Source: Pseudomonadota bacterium (lineage in GTDB: Bacteria; Desulfobacterota; JAPLJL01). From it: 39,734 bases of DNA. Where the stretch lies: contig JAPLJI010000152.1 of assembly GCA_026388655.1 (NCBI GenBank), forward strand, positions 1 to 39,734. The letters run 5' to 3'. The notes under the pieces were generated by a model. The model was not told where the DNA came from. It did not search any database and worked only from the letters and a program-made list of their open reading frames with translations. Made by a program: the position numbers and the translations under genes. Below, piece after piece: positions 7,939 to 16,671 of the stretch; position 1 is the first letter of the stretch, and the number at the start of each line of letters is the position of its first letter.

Positions 7939-8676
7939 ATGAAAAAACCGTTCCAACTATTTCTAATCGTTAATTTTCTTCTGTTGAATTCCTGTGTCTC
8001 CACCCGTCTGGAAAATCGGGTTACAGCCTTGGAATCCGGATTGTACGATGTAAAAGAGAGCAATAAGCGTTTGTCCAATCAGATGTCGGATCTGGAGAAA
8101 CGCCTGGGAGAGCTCGACAATTCAATCTTTATCCTGAAAGATTTGATGGATTCCACCTCGGCGGGATTAAAGGAACTCAAAGAGGGAGCCGCCGGGTTGA
8201 AAAAAGCCGAAACCCCGGCTCCGGAACAGCCGCAACCCGTGCCCGCGATTATTTCCTCGATTCCCCCCGAAAAGAATATTTTCCCGAAAGCGAGCGAACC
8301 GGAAATTACCGACCCCTACCTGTTTTACAGAAAAGCTTATGATTATTTCCAAGCGGGTGATTATGCGTCCGCCCAGGCGAAATTCTCCAGATTTGTCGAG
8401 GTTTTCCCCCGGCATGACCTGAGTGATAACGCCCTTTACTGGATGGGGGAGTGTTATTATTCCCAGAAGGATTTCCCCTCGGCGATCCAGACGTTTGAGC
8501 GGGTCTATCGGGATTTCCCGGAAGGAAACAAGGTTCCGGATGCCCTTTTAAAGTTGGGGTATTCTTACATTTCCGCCGGCAATCAGGGCAAGGCGAAGGA
8601 GGTAATCCAAAAATTAATCCAGGAATATCCGCACTCCGAAGCGGCCAATAAGGCCAAAGAAAAATTGCGCTTTTAG
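7939..8676 (+). CDS. cpoB: Tol-Pal system protein CpoB/YbgF-like TPR lipoprotein
   Basis: The chosen ATG gives 245 residues starting MKKPFQLFLIVNFLLLNSC, a signal peptide with a lipobox at Cys19. A coiled coil follows (LENRVTALESGLYDVKESNK through LKELKEG, about residues 22-95), then a Pro/Glu linker. The C-terminal half has TPR units with the family pattern YxxAYDYFQAGDYASAQAKF, FPRHDLSDNALYWMGECYY and FPEGNKVPDALLKLGYSY. This coiled-coil plus TPR order is that of CpoB, which links the Tol-Pal machine to septal cell-wall synthesis. Family members usually have a cleaved signal rather than a lipid anchor, and no tol or pal gene is in view, so the partnership is inferred. A strong promoter lies at 7861-7889. 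Confidence 0.75.
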   Translation: MKKPFQLFLIVNFLLLNSCVSTRLENRVTALESGLYDVKESNKRLSNQMSDLEKRLGELDNSIFILKDLMDSTSAGLKELKEGAAGLKKAETPAPEQPQPVPAIISSIPPEKNIFPKASEPEITDPYLFYRKAYDYFQAGDYASAQAKFSRFVEVFPRHDLSDNALYWMGECYYSQKDFPSAIQTFERVYRDFPEGNKVPDALLKLGYSYISAGNQGKAKEVIQKLIQEYPHSEAANKAKEKLRF

Positions 8677-8695
8677 AGGGGGAAAGGAGAAAATC

Positions 8696-9967
8696 ATGAA
8701 ATCAAGGATGACCACCTCTGTTTTCTGGTTGGTGGGAATTTATCTTGCGTTGACCGCGGGGATCGCGGCTCAGGTCGCGGTCCAGGAGGAAATGTCGCCC
8801 CAGACCCGGGTTTACGTGGTCAAAGGCGGGGATACGTTGTGGGATATCTCCACCCGGTTTCTGAATAGCCCCTGGTACTGGCCCCAGCTCTGGGCCTTGA
8901 ACCCGTACATAACCAACCCCCACCTGATTTATCCGGGCGAACCGATTGCTTTGGGCCAGTCCCCGCAGGTGCAGGTGGCCCAGGCCCAGCCTCCTCAGGT
9001 GGGGGAAGAACAGCCAGCCGTGCCGGCCCCGGAGGCGGCGGCCGCGCCGATAGCCGCGGCCCCGGAAGCGGTTCTTCCGACTCCCGAAGCCGTGCCGGCC
9101 CCCGAGGCGATGGCGCCCGCGCCTTTCGCCGCGGCCCCGGCCCCGGAGGTGGTGACGATGGCTCCGGAAGCGGCCGCGCCCGCTTTGCCGGCGCCTCTCG
9201 AAGTGGCCACCCCGGAAGAGTATGTCCCGGCTGAACCGGAAGCGCCGCCCCCGCCGGTATCCGGAGAAATGATCGGGCTTCAGGAGGTTGTGTATTACGC
9301 CAAGGTTACCAATCACGGATTTATTTCCCCCGGGGAGCTGGGAAAAATGGGATTGATCGTAGAAAGTGCAGAGGAAAAGATTCTCCTTTCGGCCGGCGAC
9401 GTGGTTTATACCAACCTCGGGGACGCTTCCGGGGTCAAGGTCGGCGATCGTTTTTCCATTCTCGAACAGGGGGAGAAGGTTTTCCATCCCAAAACAAAAA
9501 AACTCATCGGCTATCAGGTGGAGATCCTGGGTGATCTTCAGATCACCGAGCTTAACGGAGACGTTTCGACCGCCAAGATCCTGCATTCTTACAACGTGAT
9601 TTCCAGGAACAATTATATCCGTGCCTTCGAACCGGCGGTGAAGGAAATTGATTTGAAGCAATTCTCGGGACAGCTCGACGGAATGGTGATCGGGTCACAG
9701 AACCCGGTGCAAAATTCCGTGGAGAAGGATATCGTCTATCTGGATCGGGGCGCGCGCGAGGGGCTGACGGTGGGGAATCTCATGCTGCTTTACCGTCCCG
9801 GCGGGAGCACCCTGGAGCCGGGAAGCAAGAAGAAACTGAATCTGCCGCCTCGGCTTCTGGGGAAAATGTTAATCGTGGACGTGAAGGATGAGACCGCCGC
9901 GGGGTTGATTACTTCAAGCCTGGACACGATCATGGTGGGGGATTGTTTCCGGAGCGGAATATATTAG
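8696..9967 (+). CDS. LysM-domain envelope protein with Ala/Pro-rich linker
   Basis: The product has 423 residues. A signal-like N-terminus (residues about 1-27) is followed by one LysM peptidoglycan-binding domain, YVVKGGDTLWDISTRF then WYWPQLWALNPYI and HLIYPGEPI. A long Ala/Pro/Glu-rich linker (about residues 95-185) comes next. The C-terminal half has beta-rich sequence with two similar stretches, SAGDVVYTNLGDASGVKVGD and DIVYLDRGAREGLTVGN, that look like repeats of one fold. The ATG follows AAAGGAGA. It lies 19 nt after the cpoB-like gene and is probably co-transcribed. LysM predicts cell-wall association; the role of the C-terminal part is not known to me. Confidence 0.8.
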   Translation: MKSRMTTSVFWLVGIYLALTAGIAAQVAVQEEMSPQTRVYVVKGGDTLWDISTRFLNSPWYWPQLWALNPYITNPHLIYPGEPIALGQSPQVQVAQAQPPQVGEEQPAVPAPEAAAAPIAAAPEAVLPTPEAVPAPEAMAPAPFAAAPAPEVVTMAPEAAAPALPAPLEVATPEEYVPAEPEAPPPPVSGEMIGLQEVVYYAKVTNHGFISPGELGKMGLIVESAEEKILLSAGDVVYTNLGDASGVKVGDRFSILEQGEKVFHPKTKKLIGYQVEILGDLQITELNGDVSTAKILHSYNVISRNNYIRAFEPAVKEIDLKQFSGQLDGMVIGSQNPVQNSVEKDIVYLDRGAREGLTVGNLMLLYRPGGSTLEPGSKKKLNLPPRLLGKMLIVDVKDETAAGLITSSLDTIMVGDCFRSGIY

Positions 9968-10084
9968 GCCTTCAGGTCGTTAACCAGACCCGGACGCGGT
10001 AAAAATTTTCTTTCCCTCCGCAGGAATCAGACCAAGCCAGGGAAGAAGAACGGGGGCGGGGATTTTTAACCGTGGGGTTTTTTC

Positions 10085-10103
10085 CCGGGATAGATTATCC
10101 CGG
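10085..10103. promoter_or_regulatory. Inverted repeat upstream of ffh
   Basis: CCGGGATA and TATCCCGG form a perfect 8-bp stem with a 3-nt loop, ending about 21 nt before the ffh ATG. It has no T-tract typical of a terminator. It could be an operator or an mRNA hairpin. The rest of the gap 9968-10124 shows no gene. Confidence 0.3.
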
Positions 10104-10124
10104 TTTGAGGGGTAAGGATCGGTA

Positions 10125-11480
10125 ATGTTTGAAGGAATAAATGATCGGCTCAGCCAGGTTTTTCGAAAACTTAAGGGTTGGGGCAAGCTTTCCGAATCGA
10201 ATATTGAAGAAACCCTGCGGGAGATCCGCCTGGCTTTTCTCGAAGCGGATGTCCATTACCAGGTGGTTAATGATTTTTTAAGCCAGGTCAAATCCCGGGC
10301 CCTGGGACAGGAGGTAATCGGGAGCCTGACCCCCGGCCAGCAGTTCATCAAAATTGTCCGGGAGGAAATGATCAGGATCCTGGGAGAAAAAAGCCAGGAT
10401 CTGGATTTAAGCGGGTCTCCGCCCGTCGGGATCATGCTGATCGGTTTGCAGGGGTCCGGCAAGACCACCACGGCGGCCAAGCTCGCCGGCTTTCTGAAAA
10501 AGTCCCGGGGACGAAATCCCCTGCTGGTGGCTTTTGACTCCCGGCGTCCGGCCGCCGAGGAACAGCTGGAGATCCTGGCCGGCCGGGTCGGGGTGGGTTT
10601 CTACCGGACCCGGGAAGAATTGGCCTCGAACCGGGTGGAGCAGGTGATTGCCGGGATCCGCGAACAGGCCCAGACCCGGGGATATGACGTAATCATCCTG
10701 GACACCGCGGGTCGTCTACACGTGGACACGGAGCTGATGTCGGAGCTGGCGGTCGTCCGCGATGCCCTCAAACCCCGGGAAACCCTCCTGGTGGTGGATG
10801 CGATGGTCGGGCAGGATTCGGTCCGGATGGTGCAGAACTTTTCCGCCGGGGTCGGGGTGAGCGGGATTATCCTTTCCAAGCTGGATGGCGATGCCCGGGG
10901 CGGAGCCGCCCTTTCCATCCGGGCCGCGGCGGGAATCCCGATCAAATTTTTAGGGGTGGGGGAGAAAGAGGAGGATTGGGAGGTTTTCTACCCCGAGCGT
11001 CTGGCGGATCGGATTCTCGGGATGGGGGATCTCGTGTCCCTGATCGAAAAGGCGGAGTCGGTCTGGGAGGAAAAAGAGGTCGAAAAGGTCCAGAAAAAGC
11101 TGGCCGCCGGGGGGCTGGACCTGGAGGATTTTCTCGAGCAATTCCGGATGTTGAAACGAATGGGATCTTTCGAGTCGGTTTTGGCCCTGGTGCCGGGGAT
11201 GAAGAAATTCGCCTCCCAGCCGGAAGAGATGCAGAGAGCGGAGCAGGAAATCAGCCGGTTCGAGGCCGTGATCAATTCCATGACCAGGACGGAAAGACGG
11301 ACCCCGGGATTGATTAACGGTTCCCGGCGCCGCCGGATTGCGGCGGGGAGCGGAACGACCCCGGCGGATGTCAATCGCCTGTTGAAGCGTTTCCAGGAAA
11401 TGAGGAAATTAATGAAATTCAAACCGGGGCGGAAGCCCGGAAGGATGGCTTTTCCTTTTCAAACCGGTTTAAATATCTAA
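10125..11480 (+). CDS. ffh: Signal recognition particle GTPase Ffh/SRP54
   Basis: Ffh binds signal peptides of nascent chains and, with SRP RNA and FtsY, targets them to the membrane. The N domain starts [18 protein letters not shown]. The G domain has the P-loop [10 protein letters not shown] (residues 107-116), DTAGRL and [10 protein letters not shown]. The Met-rich M domain carries the RNA-binding stretch after [28 protein letters not shown]. At 451 residues the length is normal. In place of the usual ADVYRPAA the protein has FDSRRPAA, a conservative oddity in the insertion-box region. It opens the cluster ffh-rpsP-khpA-trmD-rplS. Confidence 0.96.
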   Translation: MFEGINDRLSQVFRKLKGWGKLSESNIEETLREIRLAFLEADVHYQVVNDFLSQVKSRALGQEVIGSLTPGQQFIKIVREEMIRILGEKSQDLDLSGSPPVGIMLIGLQGSGKTTTAAKLAGFLKKSRGRNPLLVAFDSRRPAAEEQLEILAGRVGVGFYRTREELASNRVEQVIAGIREQAQTRGYDVIILDTAGRLHVDTELMSELAVVRDALKPRETLLVVDAMVGQDSVRMVQNFSAGVGVSGIILSKLDGDARGGAALSIRAAAGIPIKFLGVGEKEEDWEVFYPERLADRILGMGDLVSLIEKAESVWEEKEVEKVQKKLAAGGLDLEDFLEQFRMLKRMGSFESVLALVPGMKKFASQPEEMQRAEQEISRFEAVINSMTRTERRTPGLINGSRRRRIAAGSGTTPADVNRLLKRFQEMRKLMKFKPGRKPGRMAFPFQTGLNI

Positions 11481-11521
11481 CTGATTTTATACTGGTCAAG
11501 ACAGCGAAAGCGGAGGTTAAA

Positions 11522-11809
11522 ATGGTAAAAATCAGGTTATTTCGGGTCGGAGGAAGGTCAAAACCCTTTTATCGGATTGTGGCGGCCGACTCCCGGTTTC
11601 CGCGGAGCGGGCGTTTCATCGAGCGGATCGGTTCTTATGACCCCAAAGGCGATCCCGCCCGGGTGAGTCTGAAAATGGATCGAATCCGTTACTGGCTCGA
11701 AAAAGGGGCCCAGCCGAGCAAGACCGTGGAGGTGATCATCCGGAAGGAAGGCTACTATCGCAAACAGGAATCTCCGGACTCGGGCCCAGAGCGGAGAGAG
11801 GCCAAATGA
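11522..11809 (+). CDS. rpsP: 30S ribosomal protein S16
   Basis: This 95-residue small-subunit protein begins [20 protein letters not shown], the standard S16 start. It continues with [20 protein letters not shown] and [16 protein letters not shown]. The ATG follows the ribosome binding site GGAGGTT. The end overlaps the khpA start by four bases (ATGA), indicating translational coupling. The C-terminal tail [14 protein letters not shown] is short and charged, as usual for the family. Confidence 0.97.
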   Translation: MVKIRLFRVGGRSKPFYRIVAADSRFPRSGRFIERIGSYDPKGDPARVSLKMDRIRYWLEKGAQPSKTVEVIIRKEGYYRKQESPDSGPERREAK

Positions 11810-12039
11810 AGGAGTTGGTTGAGTATCTGGCTCAGCTCCTGGTGAACGATTTCAAGGAAGTGGAGGTGAAGGAGGTTCTCGGAGAGTCCACCCTGGTGAT
11901 CGAGCTCAAGGTTCCCCAGAACGAAGTGGGCCGGGTGATCGGCCGGGAGGGAAAAACAGCCCGGGCGATCCGGACGATCCTGGGGGCGGCCGGGGCCAAG
12001 TCGAACAAAAAGGTGATTCTGGAGATAATTCCCAAGTAA
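11806..12039 (+). CDS. khpA: KH-domain RNA-binding protein KhpA
   Basis: The product is 77 residues long. It is a single type II KH domain with the GxxG loop in [19 protein letters not shown]. It is the usual partner of S16 in this operon, and in studied Gram-positive bacteria KhpA works with KhpB/Jag in RNA binding and cell elongation. The start overlaps the rpsP stop. The following 87 nt (12040-12126) contain no RimM gene, although rimM commonly stands between khpA and trmD. Confidence 0.93.
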   Translation: MKELVEYLAQLLVNDFKEVEVKEVLGESTLVIELKVPQNEVGRVIGREGKTARAIRTILGAAGAKSNKKVILEIIPK

Positions 12040-12126
12040 AAAATTTCCCGGATGGGATTTTCAGGCGGCGGGGGCGTAGAGAGATGGTGCCGGCGGGCGG
12101 GGCCAAAGTCCGAATGAGGGCGGGAA

Positions 12127-12921
12127 GTGAATGATTCATCCTCCGCCCTCGAGTTCGTGATTTTAACCTTATTCCCCCGGTATTTCGTTTCCCCCTTTTC
12201 CGAGTCCATCTTATCCAAGGCCCAGGCCAAAGGGTTGGTGAAAGTGAAGATCGTGGATATTCGAGATTTCGCCGAGGGCCGGCACCGGGTCGCCGATGAT
12301 TATCCCTTCGGGGGAGGGGAAGGAATGGTGCTCAAGGTGGAACCCATCGCCCGGGCGCTGGAACAGGTCGGCCGGGATTCTCCCGGGCCGATGCGGGTAG
12401 CCCTTTTGAGCCCCCAGGGGCAGTTATTTAGCCAGGAATTGGCGCAGGAACTGGCCCGGCAAAAGAAACTGGTCCTGATTTGCGGGCACTATGAGGGAGT
12501 GGACGAGAGGGTGGCGGAACATTTCATCGACCAGGAAATCTCCATCGGGGATTACGTGCTTTCCGGCGGAGAAGCCGCCGCCCTGGTGATCGTGGAAACC
12601 GTGGCCCGCCTGGTCCCCGGGGTGCTGGGGAATCCCCTGAGCCCCGGTAATGATTCCCTGGCGGGGGGGGTCTTAAAACATCCGGTTTATACCCGCCCGG
12701 CGGATTATTCGGGCCGCCAGGTGCCGCCGGTGCTTTTCAGCGGCGATCATCATAAAATTGACCGATGGCAGAGAAAAGAATCATTGCGGCGAACGCGGAG
12801 CCGTCGTCCGGATCTTTGGGCTAAATTGGAATTGTCCGAGTCCGACCAGGAAATTCTGGCGGAAATCGAGACGGAGGAAAGAGAAAGAGGAGGCCAAGAT
12901 GAACCTGATTCAAAAAATTGA
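12127..12921 (+). CDS. trmD: tRNA (guanine-N1)-methyltransferase TrmD
   Basis: TrmD makes m1G37 in tRNAs, which prevents +1 frameshifting. Family blocks are [53 protein letters not shown] (the trefoil-knot SAM-binding region) and [12 protein letters not shown] followed by LFSGDHHKI and [11 protein letters not shown]. At 264 residues the length is near normal. The only in-frame start before the first conserved block is the GTG at 12127; an ATG four bases later is in another frame. The last 23 nt overlap rplS, so translation of the two is probably coupled. Confidence 0.95.
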   Translation: MNDSSSALEFVILTLFPRYFVSPFSESILSKAQAKGLVKVKIVDIRDFAEGRHRVADDYPFGGGEGMVLKVEPIARALEQVGRDSPGPMRVALLSPQGQLFSQELAQELARQKKLVLICGHYEGVDERVAEHFIDQEISIGDYVLSGGEAAALVIVETVARLVPGVLGNPLSPGNDSLAGGVLKHPVYTRPADYSGRQVPPVLFSGDHHKIDRWQRKESLRRTRSRRPDLWAKLELSESDQEILAEIETEERERGGQDEPDSKN

Positions 12922-13249
12922 AAATGAAACCCTGCGCCCAGGCCTGCCGAGAATCAAGCCGGGGGATACGGTCCGGGTCCATTCCCGGATTAAAGAAGGG
13001 GATAAGGAGAGAATCCAGGTGTTCGAGGGGGTGGTCATCTGCAAGCAGGGCGGGGGCAACCGGGCCTGTTTCACGGTGAGAAAAATCTCCTACGGAGTGG
13101 GGGTGGAAAGGATTTTCCCATTGCATTCTCCCTTGCTGGAAAAAATAGAGGTGGTGCAGTCGGGAAAAGTGCGGCGGGCCCGGCTTTACTATCTCCGGGG
13201 GCGCAAAGGCAAGGCGGCCAAGATCCAGCCGGTTAGAGCCGAGCGATAA
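12899..13249 (+). CDS. rplS: 50S ribosomal protein L19
   Basis: The product is 116 residues, the usual length for L19. Family segments are [54 protein letters not shown] and [20 protein letters not shown]. The ATG at 12899 sits behind AAGAGGAGG and gives the canonical N-terminus. The frame is open further upstream, but that part is shared with the end of trmD and is not needed. After the stop, ATTCCACA (13249-13256) can pair with TGTGGGAAT (13265-13273) with one bulge, a weak hairpin that could mark the end of the cluster. Confidence 0.96.
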   Translation: MNLIQKIENETLRPGLPRIKPGDTVRVHSRIKEGDKERIQVFEGVVICKQGGGNRACFTVRKISYGVGVERIFPLHSPLLEKIEVVQSGKVRRARLYYLRGRKGKAAKIQPVRAER

Positions 13250-13290
13250 TTCCACAGAATTTTTTGTGGGAATAATTTTAGGTTTACGCC

Positions 13291-15210
13291 TTGGATTTTG
13301 CCGAAATAATCGTCCAGGGAATTGGTCCTTTCCCCAAGCCTTTCAAGCTGGTATTCGGCCCCGGGTATAACCTGATCCTCGGGGGGAATGAAACCGGCAA
13401 AACCCTGATCTATCAACTGATGACCGCGGTGATCGACCCGGATCGGTTTGCCGCGGTGCAAGCCCAGGTCCCGATCGCGGAGGGCGGGGAAGTCGCGCCC
13501 CGGGCCGGGATCCGCTTCCGGGGCCAGGACCGGGAATACCGGGTCGTCCGCGATTTTAAAACCGGGGATCTGGTGATCAACCAGCTGAATCCGGACACCC
13601 AGGAATGGAAGGTGGTGGACCGCAATCCCGAGACCTGGAAGAAATTGTGGAGAAAAGAAGCGGGGATCAGCGCCGCGGATTACGTCAGTCTTTTTACGCT
13701 GGACCGGTTTGAACTCGCCCGGGTTCCCCAAGCCAGACCGGTCCGGGCCCCGGAGAAGAAACCCACCGTCACCGCCCCGCCGGCGCCGGCCCCGAAGAAT
13801 CAGGGGGAAAGGGAGCAAAAATTAAAAACCTTGAAAGCCGAACTAGCCAGGGCGGAGGAAATCGAGCGGATCGAGTTTGAAATGGATGGTTTGCATACCC
13901 AGCTTTTTCAGATCGAGGAGAAGGGCAAGGGCGTCCCCGGGATCGAGGATAAAATCAAGGAAGTGACGGGGAAGATCCGGAAGTATCCCGGCTGCGAGGA
14001 TCTCCCTCCCGATCTGGATGCCAAAATCGAATCCTTTAAAAAATTGAACACCCAGAAGGCGGAGGAACTGGGCAAACTCGAGGAAGACCGAAAGCAGGTG
14101 GAAGCCGAGCTCGCCGTTCACTCTAAAATGCGGGATTTTTACCGGGAGCCGCTTTTCATCGCGGGCGCGGCGGTGGCTTTCCTCGCCTTGATCAGCGCGA
14201 TCGCTTTTTCGCGCTGGATTCCCACCTGGAGCACAGCTCCCTTCCTGTTTGGGGGAGCGGGGGCCTGCTTTTACTCGCTCTGGAAATTCTGGTCCAGCCA
14301 GGAGAAAGCGGCCAAGATCAAACAGCAGATCGCCGGCTGGGACGAAAAAATCCGGGTGATTGAGAAACGTTTCGAGATCGAGGGGAATTTTATCCGCCGC
14401 CTGCTGGAAAAAACCGGGGCAATTTTACCGGATGAAATTCCGGAGAGACGGAAAGAATACCGGGCCTTGGTGGAGGAAAAGAAAGGGTTGGAGCGGGAAA
14501 TGACCGACTACCTGGCCCGGGTCAACCTGGCCGAGGTGGAAGCCCAACGGGCCCAGTTCCAAGCCGAGATCGACAAAAGACAGAATCAACTCCTGGAGAT
14601 GGGCGGGGTGGCCATGGATCCCATGGAAATGAGACGGGAGATCAAACGTCTCGAATCCCAAATGGGGACGGCCGGCCCGGGAGCTGGGATCGAACCGGTC
14701 GAGGATCTGGGGGGATTTTCCGAAGATCCGGAATTCACCCCGACCCCGGGGGTGAAAATCGAACCGGGCGGGGCCGGGCCCTGGGAGAGAATTCGGGAGA
14801 TTCTGAAAGTCAACGAGGATGAGCTGCGCAAAAAAATTATCGAAGGCTCCAGCCAGGCCCTCGGGATCCTGACCCAGGGCCGTTACCAGCTGCTTCCCGA
14901 TCCCCGCGGCGAATACGGTTTCCAGGTGGTCTCGGCGGCCGACCGGCAGTCGTTGGCCGCCCGGGGCTTATGCCCGTCCACCCGGGAGACCGCCGCGGCG
15001 TCCTGGCAATTGACCATCTGGAAAGCGCTCTGCTCGCGCTTCTCCCTGCCGATCATCCTGGATGATCCCTTTCGCAATTTTGACCAGTCCCGGCTCGCCG
15101 TTCTGGTGCAAACCCTCAAGCGGATTTCCACCCGGGCCCAGATCATTCATTTTTCCTTCAATCCCGCCCTGACCAAAATCGCCGACCAGACGGTGCCGCT
15201 GGGGAAGTGA
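13291..15210 (+). CDS. YhaN-like AAA/SMC-type ATPase with two membrane segments
   Basis: The product has 639 residues. The Walker A GGNETGKT (residues 31-38) follows FGPGYNLIL, as in SMC/RecF/YhaN ATPases. Coiled coil flanks a central hydrophobic pair, FIAGAAVAFLALISAIAF (about 288-308) and a second helix about 314-330. The C-terminal part has the YhaN-like block STRETAAASWQLTIWKAL in place of the ABC signature and the Walker B IILDDPFRNFD (Asp591/Asp592). This membrane-anchored SMC-like layout fits the AAA_27/YhaN family, whose role is poorly known and DNA-related. It is shorter than Bacillus YhaN. The chosen start is the TTG at 13291 after AGGT. No SbcD/YhaO-type nuclease partner is adjacent; yraN follows directly. 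Confidence 0.75.
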   Translation: MDFAEIIVQGIGPFPKPFKLVFGPGYNLILGGNETGKTLIYQLMTAVIDPDRFAAVQAQVPIAEGGEVAPRAGIRFRGQDREYRVVRDFKTGDLVINQLNPDTQEWKVVDRNPETWKKLWRKEAGISAADYVSLFTLDRFELARVPQARPVRAPEKKPTVTAPPAPAPKNQGEREQKLKTLKAELARAEEIERIEFEMDGLHTQLFQIEEKGKGVPGIEDKIKEVTGKIRKYPGCEDLPPDLDAKIESFKKLNTQKAEELGKLEEDRKQVEAELAVHSKMRDFYREPLFIAGAAVAFLALISAIAFSRWIPTWSTAPFLFGGAGACFYSLWKFWSSQEKAAKIKQQIAGWDEKIRVIEKRFEIEGNFIRRLLEKTGAILPDEIPERRKEYRALVEEKKGLEREMTDYLARVNLAEVEAQRAQFQAEIDKRQNQLLEMGGVAMDPMEMRREIKRLESQMGTAGPGAGIEPVEDLGGFSEDPEFTPTPGVKIEPGGAGPWERIREILKVNEDELRKKIIEGSSQALGILTQGRYQLLPDPRGEYGFQVVSAADRQSLAARGLCPSTRETAAASWQLTIWKALCSRFSLPIILDDPFRNFDQSRLAVLVQTLKRISTRAQIIHFSFNPALTKIADQTVPLGK

Positions 15211-15590
15211 TGGCCTCCAATTCCCGGAAAGAACTCGGCCGGAAAGCGGAGCGCGAGGCGGAACGGTTCCTTTGCCGCCGACACCGCTACCGGGTGCTGG
15301 AACGGAATTATGCCTGCCGGTGGGGGGAACTCGACCTGGTCTGTCTGGACCGGAAGACCCTGGTCTTCGTGGAGGTGAGGTCCGCGGGGGAAACCGGTCT
15401 GTCCCGGCCGGAGGAAAGCGTGACGGAAAGAAAGCAGAGGCAAATCATCAAGGCGGCCAAATTTTTTATCCAGGCCCGGAGAATAAAAGAGATGAACATG
15501 CGCTTCGACGTCCTCGGGGTCACCTTCCGGCCCGGCGGCGAGACGGGATTCGCGCTTTATCAAAACGCCTTTGAGCTTCCCCCGGGATAG
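15210..15590 (+). CDS. yraN: YraN/UPF0102 family nuclease-like protein
   Basis: The product is 126 residues. Family segments are LGRKAEREAERFLCRRHRYRVLERNY, the restriction-endonuclease-like core WGELDLVCLDRKTLVFVEVR (E, D and ExR pattern), and KQRQIIKAAKFFI with RFDVLGV. YraN proteins have a nuclease fold and are often found near ribosomal genes such as rplS; their cellular role is uncertain. The ATG overlaps the stop of the upstream ATPase (TGATG). A GTG three bases earlier is an equally possible start. Confidence 0.88.
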   Translation: MASNSRKELGRKAEREAERFLCRRHRYRVLERNYACRWGELDLVCLDRKTLVFVEVRSAGETGLSRPEESVTERKQRQIIKAAKFFIQARRIKEMNMRFDVLGVTFRPGGETGFALYQNAFELPPG

Positions 15591-15624
15591 CCGGGGAAAA
15601 ATCATAGGAAAACCGGCACGTTAG

Positions 15625-16581
15625 ATGACCCACACGCACCTCAGCGAAAACAGCAGATCTAATATCAACATTGCCCGGGTTTCGATTATCTCCAACACCA
15701 TTCTCACCGTCGGGAAGCTGGCTTGCGGAATTATTATGTCTTCCGCGGCCGTGATCAGCGAGGGGGTGCATTCCGGGATCGATCTGATCGCCGCCATCGT
15801 CGCTTTTATCTCGGTGCGGAAGAGCGGGGTTCCGGCGGACGAGGAACACCCGTTCGGGCATGGCCGTTACGAGAACATCAGCGGTTTCGTGGAAGGGGTG
15901 CTGATTTTCATGGCCGCTCTCCTGATCATTATTGAAGCCATTGAAAAAATCCTGAACATGTCTCCGGTGCGGGAACTGGGCGCGGGCATGATCATAATGG
16001 GGGTTTCGTTGTGCGTGAACGTGACCATCAGCACGTTGTTATTCCGGGTCGCCCGGAAGACGGAGTCAATCGCCATCGAGGCGGATGCCGAGCATCTGCG
16101 TACGGACGTGATCACTTCCGGGGGAGTCCTGGCGGGGCTTTTGGTAATCAGGTTGACGGGCTGGCATATCCTGGATCCCCTGATTGCCCTGGTGGTGGCG
16201 GGCTTGATAATTTCGGTGGCGTTCAGGATTTCCAAGAAATCATTCGAAGGCTTGGTTGACACTAAAATCGGGATGGACGAAGAGCGGAAGATCAAACGGG
16301 CGGTGGCAGAGGAAAGTCCCCGGATGGTATGGCTGCATAAGCTCCGAACCAGGCGGGCGGGGGTGGATCGCTTCGTGAACCTGGTTCTCTTGAGTTGCCA
16401 TAAACTCGATATCGAAGAGGCGCATAAAATCTGCGACGCGATTGAAAGCAAAATCAAGAAAGAAATAAATAATGCCAATGTGTTCATTCATGTCGAACCC
16501 TGCCCGGATCTGGAATGCAATCATACGGAGAGCGAGTGCCGCATGCTCAAGAACGGCGGCGCTCCAATTAAGGGCCGGTAA
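15625..16581 (+). CDS. Cation diffusion facilitator family metal exporter
   Basis: This 318-residue inner-membrane protein exports divalent metal in exchange for protons. Transmembrane helix 2 carries the metal-site pattern HxxxD in EGVHSGIDL (His49/Asp53), and helix 5 carries EADAEHLRTD (His157/Asp161). The loop HPFGHGRYENISG is diagnostic. A cytoplasmic domain follows, with HKLRTRRAG and NVFIHVEPCPD. The HxxxD at both sites fits zinc-type or similar transporters better than iron-type DxxxD sites. The tail adds CPDLECNHTESEC, an extra Cys/His-rich patch. The N-terminal MTHTHLSEN is His-containing. The start follows TAGGA. Confidence 0.9.
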   Translation: MTHTHLSENSRSNINIARVSIISNTILTVGKLACGIIMSSAAVISEGVHSGIDLIAAIVAFISVRKSGVPADEEHPFGHGRYENISGFVEGVLIFMAALLIIIEAIEKILNMSPVRELGAGMIIMGVSLCVNVTISTLLFRVARKTESIAIEADAEHLRTDVITSGGVLAGLLVIRLTGWHILDPLIALVVAGLIISVAFRISKKSFEGLVDTKIGMDEERKIKRAVAEESPRMVWLHKLRTRRAGVDRFVNLVLLSCHKLDIEEAHKICDAIESKIKKEINNANVFIHVEPCPDLECNHTESECRMLKNGGAPIKGR

Positions 16582-16671
16582 ACCGGAAGAGAAAACCGAT
16601 CCCCCGGATTCCCTAATTTGTCCCAAGCGAAGTCGAAGGTAACGAAACCTCGTGGCTTCCGATAATTAGTT

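Noticed and set aside
8702-9661. Long open frame opposite the LysM gene
   Set aside because: It is Arg/Gly/His-rich, as expected from the antisense of an Ala/Pro-rich region, with no domain.
12084-12134. Small 16-codon frame as a rimM remnant
   Set aside because: MVPAGGAK is too short and too simple to tie to RimM.
12758-12898. N-terminal extension of L19
   Set aside because: This stretch is the other reading frame of trmD; the ATG at 12899 has a good ribosome binding site and the standard L19 start.
15577-15600. CCCCGG/CCGGGG hairpin after yraN as a terminator
   Set aside because: It is followed by A residues, not a T-tract, on the plus strand, and has no T-tract in the right place on the minus strand.
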